Shown: positions 15,970 to 24,620 of the stretch, piece after piece
How positions within the stretch are numbered: the first letter of the stretch is position 1
Layout: each line of letters starts with the position of its first letter
NCBI GenBank assembly: GCA_963813525.1
Contig: CAWEZI010000005.1
Coordinates: 1,922,001 to 1,986,000, forward strand
Direction of reading: 5' to 3'
Length of the DNA: 64,000 nt
Source: Bog-756 sp963813525
GTDB taxonomy: Bacteria; Actinomycetota; Acidimicrobiia; Acidimicrobiales; RAAP-2
Translations under genes and position numbers: made by a program
Notes under the pieces: generated by a model
The model's database searches: none
What the model was told of the DNA's origin: nothing
What the model saw: only the letters and a program-made list of their open reading frames with translations

Positions 15970-17004
15970 ATGGACCACCCACTGGAGCTCGGCCTCGATA
16001 CCTTCGGTGACGTCACCGAGACGGTTGATGGAGAGACGGTTTCCTACGCACAAGTGATCCGCGATGTCATCGAGGAGGCGGTGCTGGCCGACGAGTTGGG
16101 CGTCGACTTCATAGGGGTCGGCGAGCACCACCGGGATGACTTCGCCATCTCGTCGCCAGAGGTCGTCCTGGCCGCCATCGCCGGTCGCACCCACCGCATC
16201 CACGTGGGTTCTGCGGTGACGGTGGTGAGCTCAGACGACCCGGTACGCGTCTTCGAGCGATTTGCCACCTTGGACGCGGCTTCGCACGGTCGTGCGGAAG
16301 TGATCCTCGGTCGCGGTTCGTTCACCGAGTCGTTCCCGCTGTTCGGCTACGAGCTCAGCCAGTACGAAGAGCTGTTCGAGGAGAAAGTCAACCTGTTTGC
16401 CGAACTGCTCACCGAACAGCCCGTGACCTGGCACGGACGCACCCGATCGGGCTTGGCCAACCAGAGGGTTTATCCGAGGACCGAGTCCGGACACCTGAAG
16501 ACCTGGATCGGTGTGGGAGGGAGCCCCGAGTCCGTTGCCCGAGCGGCTCGCTACCGGATGCCGCTGATGTTGGCCATCATCGGCGGCGCGCCCGAGCGGT
16601 TCGTGCCCTTTGTCGACCTCTATCACCGAGCCCTCGAGGCGCTGGAAGCGCCGGAACTGCCGGTCGGGGTGCATTCGCCGGGCTATGTCGCCGATAGCGA
16701 TGAGCAGGCGCGCCATGAGCTGTGGCCCTACATGAAGCAGGTGCGCGACCGGATCGGCGCCGAGCGCGGGTGGGGACCGATGCAACGGGCACAGTTCGAC
16801 CATGACGCCGGACCGGACGGGTCCCTCTACGTCGGCTCGCCGGAGACGGTGGCCCGCAAGATCGCCACCACTGCCAAAGTGCTCGGTCTGGCCCGCTTCG
16901 ACATGAAGTACAGCGCCGGGCGGCTACCTCACGCAAAGCTGATGCGGAGCATCGAGCTGTACGGGGAGCAGGTGAAGCCGCTGGTTCGTGACATGCTCGG
17001 CTGA
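15970..17004 (+). CDS. LLM-class flavin-dependent oxidoreductase (344 aa)
   Basis: Bacterial-luciferase-like TIM barrel. It has an N-terminal ELGLDTFGDV, EEAVLADELGVDFIGVGEHH (family GxxHH/EHH motif), RIHVGSAVTVVSSDDPVRV, the flavin-phosphate loop EVILGRGSFTESFPLFGY, and a C-terminal YVGSPETVARKIA. These enzymes use FMNH2 or F420H2 to oxidise or reduce organic substrates. The ATG has GAGG six bases upstream. It is followed by an FMN-reductase gene, the partner that often supplies reduced flavin to two-component LLM monooxygenases, so the two may work together. Confidence 0.87.
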   Translation: MDHPLELGLDTFGDVTETVDGETVSYAQVIRDVIEEAVLADELGVDFIGVGEHHRDDFAISSPEVVLAAIAGRTHRIHVGSAVTVVSSDDPVRVFERFATLDAASHGRAEVILGRGSFTESFPLFGYELSQYEELFEEKVNLFAELLTEQPVTWHGRTRSGLANQRVYPRTESGHLKTWIGVGGSPESVARAARYRMPLMLAIIGGAPERFVPFVDLYHRALEALEAPELPVGVHSPGYVADSDEQARHELWPYMKQVRDRIGAERGWGPMQRAQFDHDAGPDGSLYVGSPETVARKIATTAKVLGLARFDMKYSAGRLPHAKLMRSIELYGEQVKPLVRDMLG

Positions 17005-17145
17005 CCGCACATGGGCGTATCTCCGTCGACAAGGAGTCATGAGGAGCGAGAAAGGAACTATGAGATGACGGGAAGTCCGACGGGTGCCAGTTGTATCTCT
17101 GAGTCCGGTATGACCGGTCGATGGCCCAGGCCCGCTGGTCGCTGA

Positions 17146-17715
17146 ATGCCCTCGCCGTTGGACATTGTGGGCATCGCCGGAAGTCTGCGAGCGGCCTCCT
17201 ACAACAGGGGCCTCTTGCGAGCGGCCGCTGAGCTGGCCCCCGCCGACGTCGCCGTAGAGATCCTCGATCTCGCCGCACTCCCTCTCTACAACCAGGATCT
17301 CGAGAGTACCGGGCTCCCTGATGCGGCGGCCGCCTTGCGGGAGAGAGTGGGCCAGGCCGATGCACTTCTGATAGCGACCCCCGAGTACAACCACACCATC
17401 CCGGGGGTGATGGGCAATACCATCGACTGGCTCTCGAGACGGCTTCCGACCAGTCCGCTTCGCGACAAGCCGATTGCCGTCATGGGTGCTGCCCGCGGCG
17501 GCGGCTCCGTCCGGGCACAGGCCGCGCTCCGGGTTCCGTTGACTCATGCGCGTGCTCTCGTTATCGACGGACCGGTGGTTGCGCTCTACAACGCCGACCA
17601 ACTGGCCGGCGATACCGGAGACCTGTTCGACCCGGATGCCCGGGAAGGCGTAGCCGAGTTGGTTGACGCGCTCGCCGCAGTGGCACGGAAAGCGGCACAG
17701 GATGCACAGTCGTGA
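17146..17715 (+). CDS. NADPH-dependent FMN reductase (189 aa)
   Basis: Flavodoxin-like fold. GIAGSLRAASYNRGLLRAA (residues 7-25) is the FMN-phosphate loop GSLRxxSxN, and ATPEYNHTIPGVMGNTIDW (about 83-101) is the second flavin-binding loop. A Gly-rich loop, MGAARGGGSVRAQ, follows. Such proteins reduce FMN or quinones with NADPH. It lies 140 bp after the LLM oxidoreductase on the same strand, consistent with supplying FMNH2 to it. ATG 17146 has no strong Shine-Dalgarno; no better start is visible in the frame. Confidence 0.88.
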   Translation: MPSPLDIVGIAGSLRAASYNRGLLRAAAELAPADVAVEILDLAALPLYNQDLESTGLPDAAAALRERVGQADALLIATPEYNHTIPGVMGNTIDWLSRRLPTSPLRDKPIAVMGAARGGGSVRAQAALRVPLTHARALVIDGPVVALYNADQLAGDTGDLFDPDAREGVAELVDALAAVARKAAQDAQS

Positions 17716-17790
17716 GCATCTGGCGAGTCGATGGATGGCGCGGGCGGACCCCGCCCATGGAGACCGTTTCGAACGAAAGATGAGTGCGCC

Positions 17791-18807
17791 ATGAGCGATC
17801 CCCCCCCTTCCGATCCGGCGGGCAGCAGCGGGGTCCCGTCCGATCCGCCCAACCGGCCGGAGGACGCCGGTGACCGGGTTCTGCTGATCCTGGCCATCGA
17901 CCACCGCGACAGCTTCGAGCACGGCCTCTACGGGCTCAAGGACCCGATCTCCTCCGCCCAGGCGGCCCGGATGAGCGCTGACAAACTCCTTGTCTACCAG
18001 GCACTGCTCGAGGCGCTACCCGACCTCCCGGCCGTCGTCCAACCGGCAATCCTGGTGGACGAGCAATACGGTGCCTCGGTCGCCGAGCTGGCCTCGCACG
18101 GGGAGGGCGTCGTCAGCCTGGCCATGCCCATCGAGAAGAGTGGCGAGCAGTGGTTCGAGTTTGCCTACGGCGACGACTGGATGGCGCACGCCGAGTTCTA
18201 CGCCACTGATCACGCCAAGGTCCTCGTGCGCGACAACCCCGGGTTCGATCCCGCCCGACGCGAGCAGCAAGCGGCCAAGCTGGCGCAGGTCTCGCCCTGG
18301 GCCTGGTCGAACAACCGGTCACTGATCATCGAGCTCTTGATCCCCGCCACCGACGCCGACAAGGCGGCGGTAAACGGTGACACCACCCGCTACGACGACG
18401 AGCTACGCCCCGGTCATACCGTGGCGGCCATGGAATATCTCCAGGACCACGGGGTGGACCCGGCCATCTGGAAGATCGAAGGGCTCGATCGCCACGAGGA
18501 TGCCGAGCGGATCGTGGATACGGCACATCGTGGGAGCAGGAGCGCCAACTGCATCATGCTCGGCCGCCACGCCTCCCACGAGCAGCTGGACCATTGGATG
18601 CGGATCCTGGCGCCGGTCCCCGGATGGACCGGCTTCGCCATCGGCCGCAGCATCTGGTGGGACGCTCTCCACGCCCACCTCCATCACCGGCGCACGGCCA
18701 ACGAGGCCCGGCGGCGCATCCGCGATGCCTACCTCGACTTCGCCCGCTTCTACGTCGACGCCCGGTCGGGAAATTTGATGGAGGACCTCGACCCCGACTT
18801 CTGGTGA
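17791..18807 (+). CDS. DUF2090/IolC-C-like aldolase-fold protein (338 aa)
   Basis: A 25-residue Pro-rich N-terminus precedes ILAIDHRDSFEHGLYGL, the opening strand of the DUF2090 domain found in the C-terminal half of IolC and in stand-alone 2-deoxy-5-keto-gluconate-6-phosphate-aldolase-like proteins. Further matches are VVQPAILVDEQYGA, LVRDNPGFDPARREQQ, IIELLIPAT, PAIWKIEGLDR and GFAIGRSIWWD. The architecture is a TIM barrel. No other inositol genes are nearby, so the substrate is uncertain. The frame is open from 17731; ATG 17791 is chosen because the upstream residues are not family-like. It nearly abuts the convergent cyclic-nucleotide-binding gene. Confidence 0.75.
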   Translation: MSDPPPSDPAGSSGVPSDPPNRPEDAGDRVLLILAIDHRDSFEHGLYGLKDPISSAQAARMSADKLLVYQALLEALPDLPAVVQPAILVDEQYGASVAELASHGEGVVSLAMPIEKSGEQWFEFAYGDDWMAHAEFYATDHAKVLVRDNPGFDPARREQQAAKLAQVSPWAWSNNRSLIIELLIPATDADKAAVNGDTTRYDDELRPGHTVAAMEYLQDHGVDPAIWKIEGLDRHEDAERIVDTAHRGSRSANCIMLGRHASHEQLDHWMRILAPVPGWTGFAIGRSIWWDALHAHLHHRRTANEARRRIRDAYLDFARFYVDARSGNLMEDLDPDFW

Positions 18808-18818
18808 TCGGGCGAGGA

Positions 18819-19253
18819 TCAGGCCGTCGATTGTGAGTCCACCTCGCGCACGCGTTGGGCAAGAGCCTCCAGCAACTTGCGCACCACGGGTGGCGCTTTC
18901 CTCATCAAGGTGAGCAGGTCCTCTCGATCCAGCTCCAGGACCTCGAGGTCGGTGGTAGCCGTCACCGTGGCCGAGCGCGGCTTACCGTCGATCAGCGAAA
19001 GCTCACCCACCACATCGCCCGGCCCGAGGTGGGCGATCGGTTTGCCGTCCCTGGTCACCTCGGCCCGACCGGTGGCGATGACGTAGGCGAGGCCGCCAAC
19101 CGCGCCCTGGCGCGTCATCACCGTCCCTTTCGGGAGGTCGGCCGCCACCGTGAGGGCGGCGACCTGGCCCAGCTGACGCTTCGTGCACGTCGAGAACAAC
19201 GGCATTCGTTCGAGGAGCTCGATCTTGCGAGCCCGCCCCAAGGTGCCGATCAC
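18819..19253 (-). CDS. Cyclic-nucleotide-binding-domain protein (144 aa)
   Basis: A single cNMP-binding domain of the CRP/EF-HAND-independent type: LLERMPLFSTCTKRQLGQVA (residues 13-32), a beta-roll, and the phosphate-binding cassette GELSLIDGKPRSATV with its Glu and Arg. A short C-terminal helix follows and there is no helix-turn-helix, so it is not a CRP-type regulator by itself; it could act by protein contact. It is divergent from the mce operon across 131 bp. Confidence 0.85.
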   Translation of the reverse strand: MIGTLGRARKIELLERMPLFSTCTKRQLGQVAALTVAADLPKGTVMTRQGAVGGLAYVIATGRAEVTRDGKPIAHLGPGDVVGELSLIDGKPRSATVTATTDLEVLELDREDLLTLMRKAPPVVRKLLEALAQRVREVDSQSTA

Positions 19254-19331
19254 TCTGCCACGATAGCCAAGAGCGCGGTCCGGGGTCGGGCTACCGCTCG
19301 TCGCCTAAAAGCGCATCCCCCCCGACAACAT

Positions 19332-19357
19332 GTTTCGGCCACAGCCGCGCCGGGTAA
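19332..19357 (+). promoter_or_regulatory. SigF/SigB-type promoter of the mce operon, GTTT-N16-GGGTAA
   Basis: GTTT at 19332-19335 and GGGTAA at 19352-19357 fit the stress-sigma consensus. Transcription would start about 20 bp before ATG 19385, leaving room for the GGGGGA ribosome-binding site. It is the best placed of four such sites in the window. Confidence 0.6.
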
Positions 19358-19384
19358 TCCTGGGCCACCGAAAAAGGGGGACGG

Positions 19385-20263
19385 ATGACCGCGCCGGCCG
19401 ACGCAGGCAGCGACAGTGGGGAGATGAGCGACGGGGGCCTCGGCACCGTCGGTTGGGGCGTGGAGGAGGCGCAGGCGGCGGGAGCCAAGGTGATCGCCGC
19501 GCTGGCCATCTTCGGAGACCTGTTTGCCATGCTGGGCGATGCCGTCTGGTCGACGGGAGGGGCCGTCGTCCACCGACGGTTCTCATGGGCAGAATTCGCC
19601 GAGCAGAGCTGGTTCCTCATCTCGGTGACCGTCCTCCCCACCATCCTCATTGCCATCCCCTTCGGTCTGGTGCTGGTCCTCGAAGTGGGCGGCCTGGCCG
19701 TTCAGATCGGTGCAAACGCCATCGTCGGTGCCGTGGACGCCATCGGCATCGTGCGAGAGGCGGCCCCGGTCATCACAGCCATCATCCTCTCGGGGGCGGG
19801 CGGCTCGGCCATCTGCTCCGACCTGGGATCGCGCACCATGCGCGACGAGATTTCGGCCATGTGGGTCATGGCCGTCGACCCCATCGAACGTCTGGTGGCT
19901 CCCCGGGTGCTGGCCACGGTGGTGGTAGCCCTTTTGCTCAACGGGATCGTGGCCTTCGCCGGCATCATGAGCGGCTATCTGGCCGCTGTGTACATCCTCC
20001 ACACCAGTGCCGGTGGGTTCCTCAATTCGTTCAGCACCTTCGCCCAGCCCGCCGATGCCATCGAGTCGATGTTCAAGGCGGGACTCTTCGGCCTGTTCGC
20101 CGCCGTGGTCGCCTCCCACCAGGGCCTGAACGCCAAGAGAGGCCCCGCCGGAGTCGGTGAGGCCGTCAATCGCTCGGTGGTCATCACCGGTATCGGCCTT
20201 TTCATCCTGAACCTGCTGGTGACCGACGTGTTCCTGGCCATCGTTCCCCCGAGGATTCTCTGA
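19385..20263 (+). CDS. yrbEA: MlaE/YrbE-family ABC permease, first mce permease (292 aa)
   Basis: MlaE-type permease of an Mce lipid importer. It has an amphipathic N-terminus, about five or six membrane segments, and the conserved cytoplasmic loop DEISAMWVMAVDPIERLVAP (about residues 157-176), where most members have EExxAL. It forms the membrane channel with the second YrbE protein. Substrates of actinobacterial Mce systems include sterols and fatty acids, but none can be assigned here. ATG 19385 has GGGGGA upstream and a stress-type promoter just before it. It is the first gene of an eight-gene operon in the standard yrbE-yrbE-mceABCDEF order. Confidence 0.93.
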   Translation: MTAPADAGSDSGEMSDGGLGTVGWGVEEAQAAGAKVIAALAIFGDLFAMLGDAVWSTGGAVVHRRFSWAEFAEQSWFLISVTVLPTILIAIPFGLVLVLEVGGLAVQIGANAIVGAVDAIGIVREAAPVITAIILSGAGGSAICSDLGSRTMRDEISAMWVMAVDPIERLVAPRVLATVVVALLLNGIVAFAGIMSGYLAAVYILHTSAGGFLNSFSTFAQPADAIESMFKAGLFGLFAAVVASHQGLNAKRGPAGVGEAVNRSVVITGIGLFILNLLVTDVFLAIVPPRIL

Positions 20264-20273
20264 TGGGGACCCC

Positions 20274-21173
20274 ATGACCGACATATTGCCTGCCCCCGAA
20301 AGGCGCTTGACCAGACGGGCTCCAGCTGCCGTCAGCCGACGAGTGGCATTCCACTCGGTCAACATCGGCTACCGGGTCCGCAACCGGTTCGTCTGGCTCG
20401 GGGAGCTCCTGGTGTTCATCGGCAAGGTGGTCCGTGCCATTCCGACCGTCCTGGCCCACCACCGCAGGGAGCTTTGGCGTCTCATCGCGGAAGTGACCTT
20501 CGGGGGTGGCGTCCTGGCCATCGCGGCCAGCACGATCCTGGTCTCCGCACTTCTGGCGTCGGTGGTCGGGGTCCAACTGGGGGTCGAGGGACTGCAGGGC
20601 CTCAACATCATCGGTCTCGCCCCCCTGGCCGGTCTGCTTTCCGCCTTCGCCAACACACGGGAGCTGTCGCCGTTGCTGGCCGGCTACGGGCTTGCTGCCG
20701 TGATGGGATGCAGGTTCACCGCTCAACTCGGGGCCATGCGTGTGAACGAGGAAATCGACGCGCTGGAAGTCATGTCGATACCGGCCATCCCCTATCTGGT
20801 CACCACCAGGCTTCTCGCCGCGCTGGCGGCGGTCATACCCCTGTACCTGTTGGCTCTGTCGGGCGCCTATCTGGCCACCCAATTCGCGGTTCTGACCATC
20901 GCCCACCAGGGATCGGGAACCTACCTTCACTACTTCTACCTGTTCCTCGATCGGCGCGACGTGATCTATTCGGTGGTGAAAGTGGTGGTTTTCGCTGTCC
21001 TGGTCACCATTATCCACACCTACTACGGGATGACGGCGTCGGGGGGCCCCGAAGGAGTGGGTCGGGCCGTGGGACGGGCAGTCCGCACCAGCACCGTGGT
21101 CATCGCCATCTCGGACATGCTGATGACCCTGCTGTTCTGGGGGGTGTCGGTGCCAGTGAAGGTGACCGGTTGA
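20274..21173 (+). CDS. yrbEB: MlaE/YrbE-family ABC permease, second mce permease (299 aa)
   Basis: Paralogue of the preceding permease, with the canonical loop NEEIDALEVMSIPAIPYLVT (about residues 157-176). Conserved GLAPLAGLLSAFANTRELSP lies in the first half and several membrane helices follow. The two permeases form a heterodimer powered by the MceG-type ATPase encoded at 31390. The gap to yrbEA is 10 bp, and GGGGA precedes the ATG. Its stop overlaps the TTG start of the first MCE gene (TTGA), implying translational coupling. Confidence 0.93.
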   Translation: MTDILPAPERRLTRRAPAAVSRRVAFHSVNIGYRVRNRFVWLGELLVFIGKVVRAIPTVLAHHRRELWRLIAEVTFGGGVLAIAASTILVSALLASVVGVQLGVEGLQGLNIIGLAPLAGLLSAFANTRELSPLLAGYGLAAVMGCRFTAQLGAMRVNEEIDALEVMSIPAIPYLVTTRLLAALAAVIPLYLLALSGAYLATQFAVLTIAHQGSGTYLHYFYLFLDRRDVIYSVVKVVVFAVLVTIIHTYYGMTASGGPEGVGRAVGRAVRTSTVVIAISDMLMTLLFWGVSVPVKVTG

Positions 21174-22516
21174 CAGTCACCGCTCCCGAGGATCTCGGGC
21201 CCGAGGCGATTCCCGTTGACATCATCGATCCCTCCCGCAACTGGTCGTGGCAACTGGTCGGGCTCGGAGCGGCGTTTGCTGCCGTGCTGGTGGCCGTCGT
21301 CGTCGTCGTGCTCGCATCTTTTGGCGGCGCTTTCTCGACCTACGCCACGGTGGAGGCGGAGCTGCCGGCCGCTTCGACGGCGGTGGCCCTCGGGGCACCG
21401 GTGGAGTACCGCAACGTCACCGTCGGCACTGTGGAAAGCCAGGGGCGTTCGGTGCCCGGCGGATTCGTGGTCCTCACCCTCCACATGCAGACTCAGATGC
21501 TCTCTGCCATCCCGGCCCAAGTGCGAGCGACCGAAACGCCGGTTTCCTTCTTCGGGGACCCGTATGTCGAGCTCCTGTCGCCCTCGTCTTCCGGCTCCGC
21601 CCGGTTGCGTGCCGGCGCAGCCATCCCCGCCCTGCAAACGGGGCAGACGGGATCCCTGCAGGCGACGCTCGGGAGCCTCGACTCCCTGCTGATCAAACTG
21701 CACCCGGCCGAGCTCGATGCCGCCCTGACCGCCCTGGCCAGTTCCCTACAAGGCAACGGAACATCGCTCGGACACAATCTGGTCAGGGCCAACACTTATT
21801 TCCGACAGATGCTCCCCCTCTGGCCCACGGTCGTCTCCAATCTGAACATGCTGGTTCCGGTGGCCAACCAGTTCGCGGCCTCCACACCGGACATCCTGCA
21901 GATCCTGGCCAATCAGACGATCACGGCCAAAACCATCACCGACCAGGCCTCGGGGGTCCGCAGCGCCATCGGGGGTGGCGAGATCCTCAGCGGCGAGGCC
22001 TCACAACTCCTCACCGCCATCCAGCAGCCCTTCAACATACTGACGGCGGACTCGGGCCCGTTTCTGACGGCCATCTCGCAGAACCCGGACGAGATCTCGC
22101 AGCTGCTCCACGGCCTCGATGCCTGGGCCAACGCATGGGTCTCGGCCGAAAGCTCCGGGCCCTATCTCAACTTGACCCAGACAGAAGTGGTGGCCAACCC
22201 GGCAGACCTCGGCCTGGCCGTCCTGGGCGGGCCACAGGCCGCTGCCTACCTGGCCGGCGGCTTGGGGCCCGGGTACGTCAACCCGCCGACGTACTCATCT
22301 GCCGGCACCCTCCTCACCGACAACTCGTCGGGCTCCTCCGGGTCGGCGTCCACCATGGCCTCGGTGACGGACACGGCTCCGGTCCTGTCCGAACCGGCGC
22401 AGACCCAGGCGGTCTCGGAGATCGTCTCGGCCGTCAGCGGTTCGGCTCCGTCCTCGTCCTCCGTCTCGACCCTGCTGCTGTCGCCGGTTCTCGAGGGTCT
22501 GGTCACCCGCTCATGA
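21170..22516 (+). CDS. mceA: MCE-family protein, MceA position (448 aa)
   Basis: Starts with TTG 21170 inside the yrbEB stop, after AAGGTG. A short cytoplasmic N-terminus and one membrane anchor (about residues 23-46, GLGAAFAAVLVAVVVVVLAS) precede the MCE domain (about 50-130), recognisable by GAPVEYRNVTVGTVESQG and ATETPVSFFGDPYVELLSP. A long helical region follows, then a Ser/Thr-rich tail. MCE proteins assemble as hexamers that form a tunnel for lipids across the envelope. It is longer than its neighbours because of the tail. Confidence 0.9.
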   Translation: MTVTAPEDLGPEAIPVDIIDPSRNWSWQLVGLGAAFAAVLVAVVVVVLASFGGAFSTYATVEAELPAASTAVALGAPVEYRNVTVGTVESQGRSVPGGFVVLTLHMQTQMLSAIPAQVRATETPVSFFGDPYVELLSPSSSGSARLRAGAAIPALQTGQTGSLQATLGSLDSLLIKLHPAELDAALTALASSLQGNGTSLGHNLVRANTYFRQMLPLWPTVVSNLNMLVPVANQFAASTPDILQILANQTITAKTITDQASGVRSAIGGGEILSGEASQLLTAIQQPFNILTADSGPFLTAISQNPDEISQLLHGLDAWANAWVSAESSGPYLNLTQTEVVANPADLGLAVLGGPQAAAYLAGGLGPGYVNPPTYSSAGTLLTDNSSGSSGSASTMASVTDTAPVLSEPAQTQAVSEIVSAVSGSAPSSSSVSTLLLSPVLEGLVTRS

Positions 22517-23604
22517 GAACGCACCATCCCCGCCCTGGACTTCCGGGCACGGTGGTGAAGGTGGTCGTGTTCATCGTCGTGTCGGCCATCCTCACTTCGA
22601 TCGTGATCTCGACGCTGCTCGACGTGAACACCCAGGCTGCCACCGGTTACGTCGCCCAGTTCTCCAATGCCTCCGAGTTGCAGTCGGGCGACACGGTGCG
22701 CATCGCCGGCGTCGAGGTCGGCAAGGTGGGCGCGGTCACGCTCCAGGGCGATCACGCCGACGTTTCCTTCAGCGTCGACAACTCTCAGCACCTGACCACC
22801 ACCTCATTGGCCGCCATCCACTTCGAGAACCTCCTGGGCCAGCGCTTCCTCGCCATTCTCCCGGGGGACGCCCCGGGCAGACCACTGCCGCCCGGCGGAG
22901 TCATCCCTGTCTCACGTACCACCCCTGCGATCGACCTGACGGCGGTCTTCGACGGCTTCCAGCCCCTGTTCTCCGCACTCTCACCCGACCAGGTCAACGA
23001 ACTGGCCGGGTCGATCATCGACGTCTTCCAGAATGAGTCGGGGACCATCTCGAACATCGTGGCCGAAACCGCTTCCCTGACCCAGAATCTGGCCGACCGC
23101 CAGCAGGTCATCGACACCCTTCTCACCAGCTTGTCGACCCTCCTCAATACCGTGGGGGTTCACGACACACAGCTCGGCCAGCTCATCGGCAACTTCGACA
23201 CCCTGATGAGGGGTCTGGCCGGCTCGCGGGCACAACTCGGATCGGCCATCGACAACCTGTCACTGGCGGAGAGCACCACGAGCGCCTTGGTCAACCAGGC
23301 TCAACCCAGCCTCAACCAGGACATCCAGGGTCTGTCGGTGGCGGTCCAGTCGCTGTCGGCCAACCAGCAGGGGCTCAACGGCGTCCTCCAAGGATTTCCG
23401 GGTCTGGTCGGCGCCCTCACCAAGATCCAGAGCTCGGGTAACTGGATCAACGTCTACCTGTGCAACCTGACCATCAACGTGTCCGGCCAGCTCAATATCT
23501 CCCTCGTCCCCGGGGTCAGTCCCACCAACCAGTACCCCAATCCGGTGACCCTGCCCTCGGGACCCATCGGCGACCAGGCGACGCACACGGCGAGCTGCTC
23601 ATGA
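22513..23604 (+). CDS. mceB: MCE-family protein, MceB position (363 aa)
   Basis: ATG 22513 overlaps the previous stop (ATGA). Anchor at about residues 13-32 (VVKVVVFIVVSAILTSIVIS), then the MCE domain with ASELQSGDTVRIAGVEVGKV and HFENLLGQRFLAILPG. A helical coiled region with repeated Asn/Gln/Leu heptads follows to about residue 300. The C-terminal segment carries LCNLTINVSGQ and GDQATHTASCS with two cysteines. It is one subunit of the predicted Mce hexamer. The IAGVEVGKV strand is the most typical MCE signature in this operon. Confidence 0.92.
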   Translation: MRTHHPRPGLPGTVVKVVVFIVVSAILTSIVISTLLDVNTQAATGYVAQFSNASELQSGDTVRIAGVEVGKVGAVTLQGDHADVSFSVDNSQHLTTTSLAAIHFENLLGQRFLAILPGDAPGRPLPPGGVIPVSRTTPAIDLTAVFDGFQPLFSALSPDQVNELAGSIIDVFQNESGTISNIVAETASLTQNLADRQQVIDTLLTSLSTLLNTVGVHDTQLGQLIGNFDTLMRGLAGSRAQLGSAIDNLSLAESTTSALVNQAQPSLNQDIQGLSVAVQSLSANQQGLNGVLQGFPGLVGALTKIQSSGNWINVYLCNLTINVSGQLNISLVPGVSPTNQYPNPVTLPSGPIGDQATHTASCS

Positions 23605-24620
23605 AGCGATTCCGCGAACGCAATCGAGCCACCACGGGCCTGGTGGGAATCGTGGTCGTCACCGTCCTCATCGTCGGCGCGTTGCAGTTCCCCAAGCTTC
23701 CCCTCATCCACAACAACGCCACCTACCAAGCTGATTTCTCCAATGCCGGAGGCCTCGCCTCCGGAGACATCGTCACCGTTGACGGCGTCCAGATCGGCTC
23801 CATCACCGCCATGACCCTCGAGGGTGACATGGTCCAAGTCACCTTCACCGCCGCATCGGGGACCCGCCTGGGATCGACGTCGTCGGCCGCCGCCGAGGTG
23901 CTCAGTCCCGTGGGTACCGAGTACATGCAAGTCACGCCCTCGGGCTCCGGTTCGATCCGGGGTCCGATTCCCGTTTCCCGGACCAGCGTTCCTTACAACC
24001 TGGTCACCGCCCTGTCGGGGCTGGGATCAGAGATCCAGCACTACAACATCCCGCAGCTGGAGAATGCCCTCAACGTCGGCAGCCAGGATCTGAACGGGAC
24101 CGAGGTCAGCCAGACCACGAGCGCCTTCCGGGGTCTGGCTGCCATCTCCCGGGTGATCGGCAACGAGGGAAACTCGTTGGCCACCATCGTCACCCAGGGA
24201 GCAGCACTGAGCAAGGTCCTGTCCCAGCGCAGCCATCAGCTGTTCGATCTGTTCGGTCAGAGCGACCTGGTGCTCTCTGTGCTCCAGCAACGGCGTGCGG
24301 CCATCGATCAGCTGCTCGGTGCGACATCCACACTGAGCGCGCAGATCACCTCGATCCTGTCGGTCAACCGACCGGCACTCACCACCTTGCTCCAGGACCT
24401 CCAGTCGGTGTCGGCCGTTCTGGCCAAGGACAGCAATGACTTCGGCCAGGCCATCCCCGTTCTGGCCGCATTCAGCCGATACTCGGCCAACGCCACCGGC
24501 TCGGGCGCCTTCGTCGATGTGGCCGTGCCCACGCTGCTGGTTCCCGACAACCTGGCCGTCCAGTGCTCGACGGCGGGGGCCTACCCGAGCACTAATCCGC
24601 AAGTGGGGTGCCGGCCGTGA
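23601..24620 (+). CDS. mceC: MCE-family protein, MceC position (339 aa)
   Basis: ATG 23601 overlaps the upstream stop. N-terminal anchor VGIVVVTVLIVGALQFPKL (about residues 15-33), then the MCE domain with AGGLASGDIVTVDGVQIGSI and a VLSPVGTEYMQVTPSG strand. The helical region runs from about 140 to 300 with regular Leu/Gln heptads that would line the tunnel. The C-terminus holds two cysteines (VQCSTAGAYPSTNPQVGC). Same operon, coupled on both sides by 4-base overlaps. Confidence 0.92.
   Translation: MKRFRERNRATTGLVGIVVVTVLIVGALQFPKLPLIHNNATYQADFSNAGGLASGDIVTVDGVQIGSITAMTLEGDMVQVTFTAASGTRLGSTSSAAAEVLSPVGTEYMQVTPSGSGSIRGPIPVSRTSVPYNLVTALSGLGSEIQHYNIPQLENALNVGSQDLNGTEVSQTTSAFRGLAAISRVIGNEGNSLATIVTQGAALSKVLSQRSHQLFDLFGQSDLVLSVLQQRRAAIDQLLGATSTLSAQITSILSVNRPALTTLLQDLQSVSAVLAKDSNDFGQAIPVLAAFSRYSANATGSGAFVDVAVPTLLVPDNLAVQCSTAGAYPSTNPQVGCRP

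Noticed and set aside
18239..18260. GGGTTCGATCCC, another T-arm-like string
   Set aside because: It lies in the middle of the DUF2090 coding region and no cloverleaf can be drawn around it.
20474..21169. N-terminal extension of the MceA frame
   Set aside because: It is out of frame within yrbEB; the coupled TTG at 21170 with AAGGTG upstream starts right before the membrane anchor.
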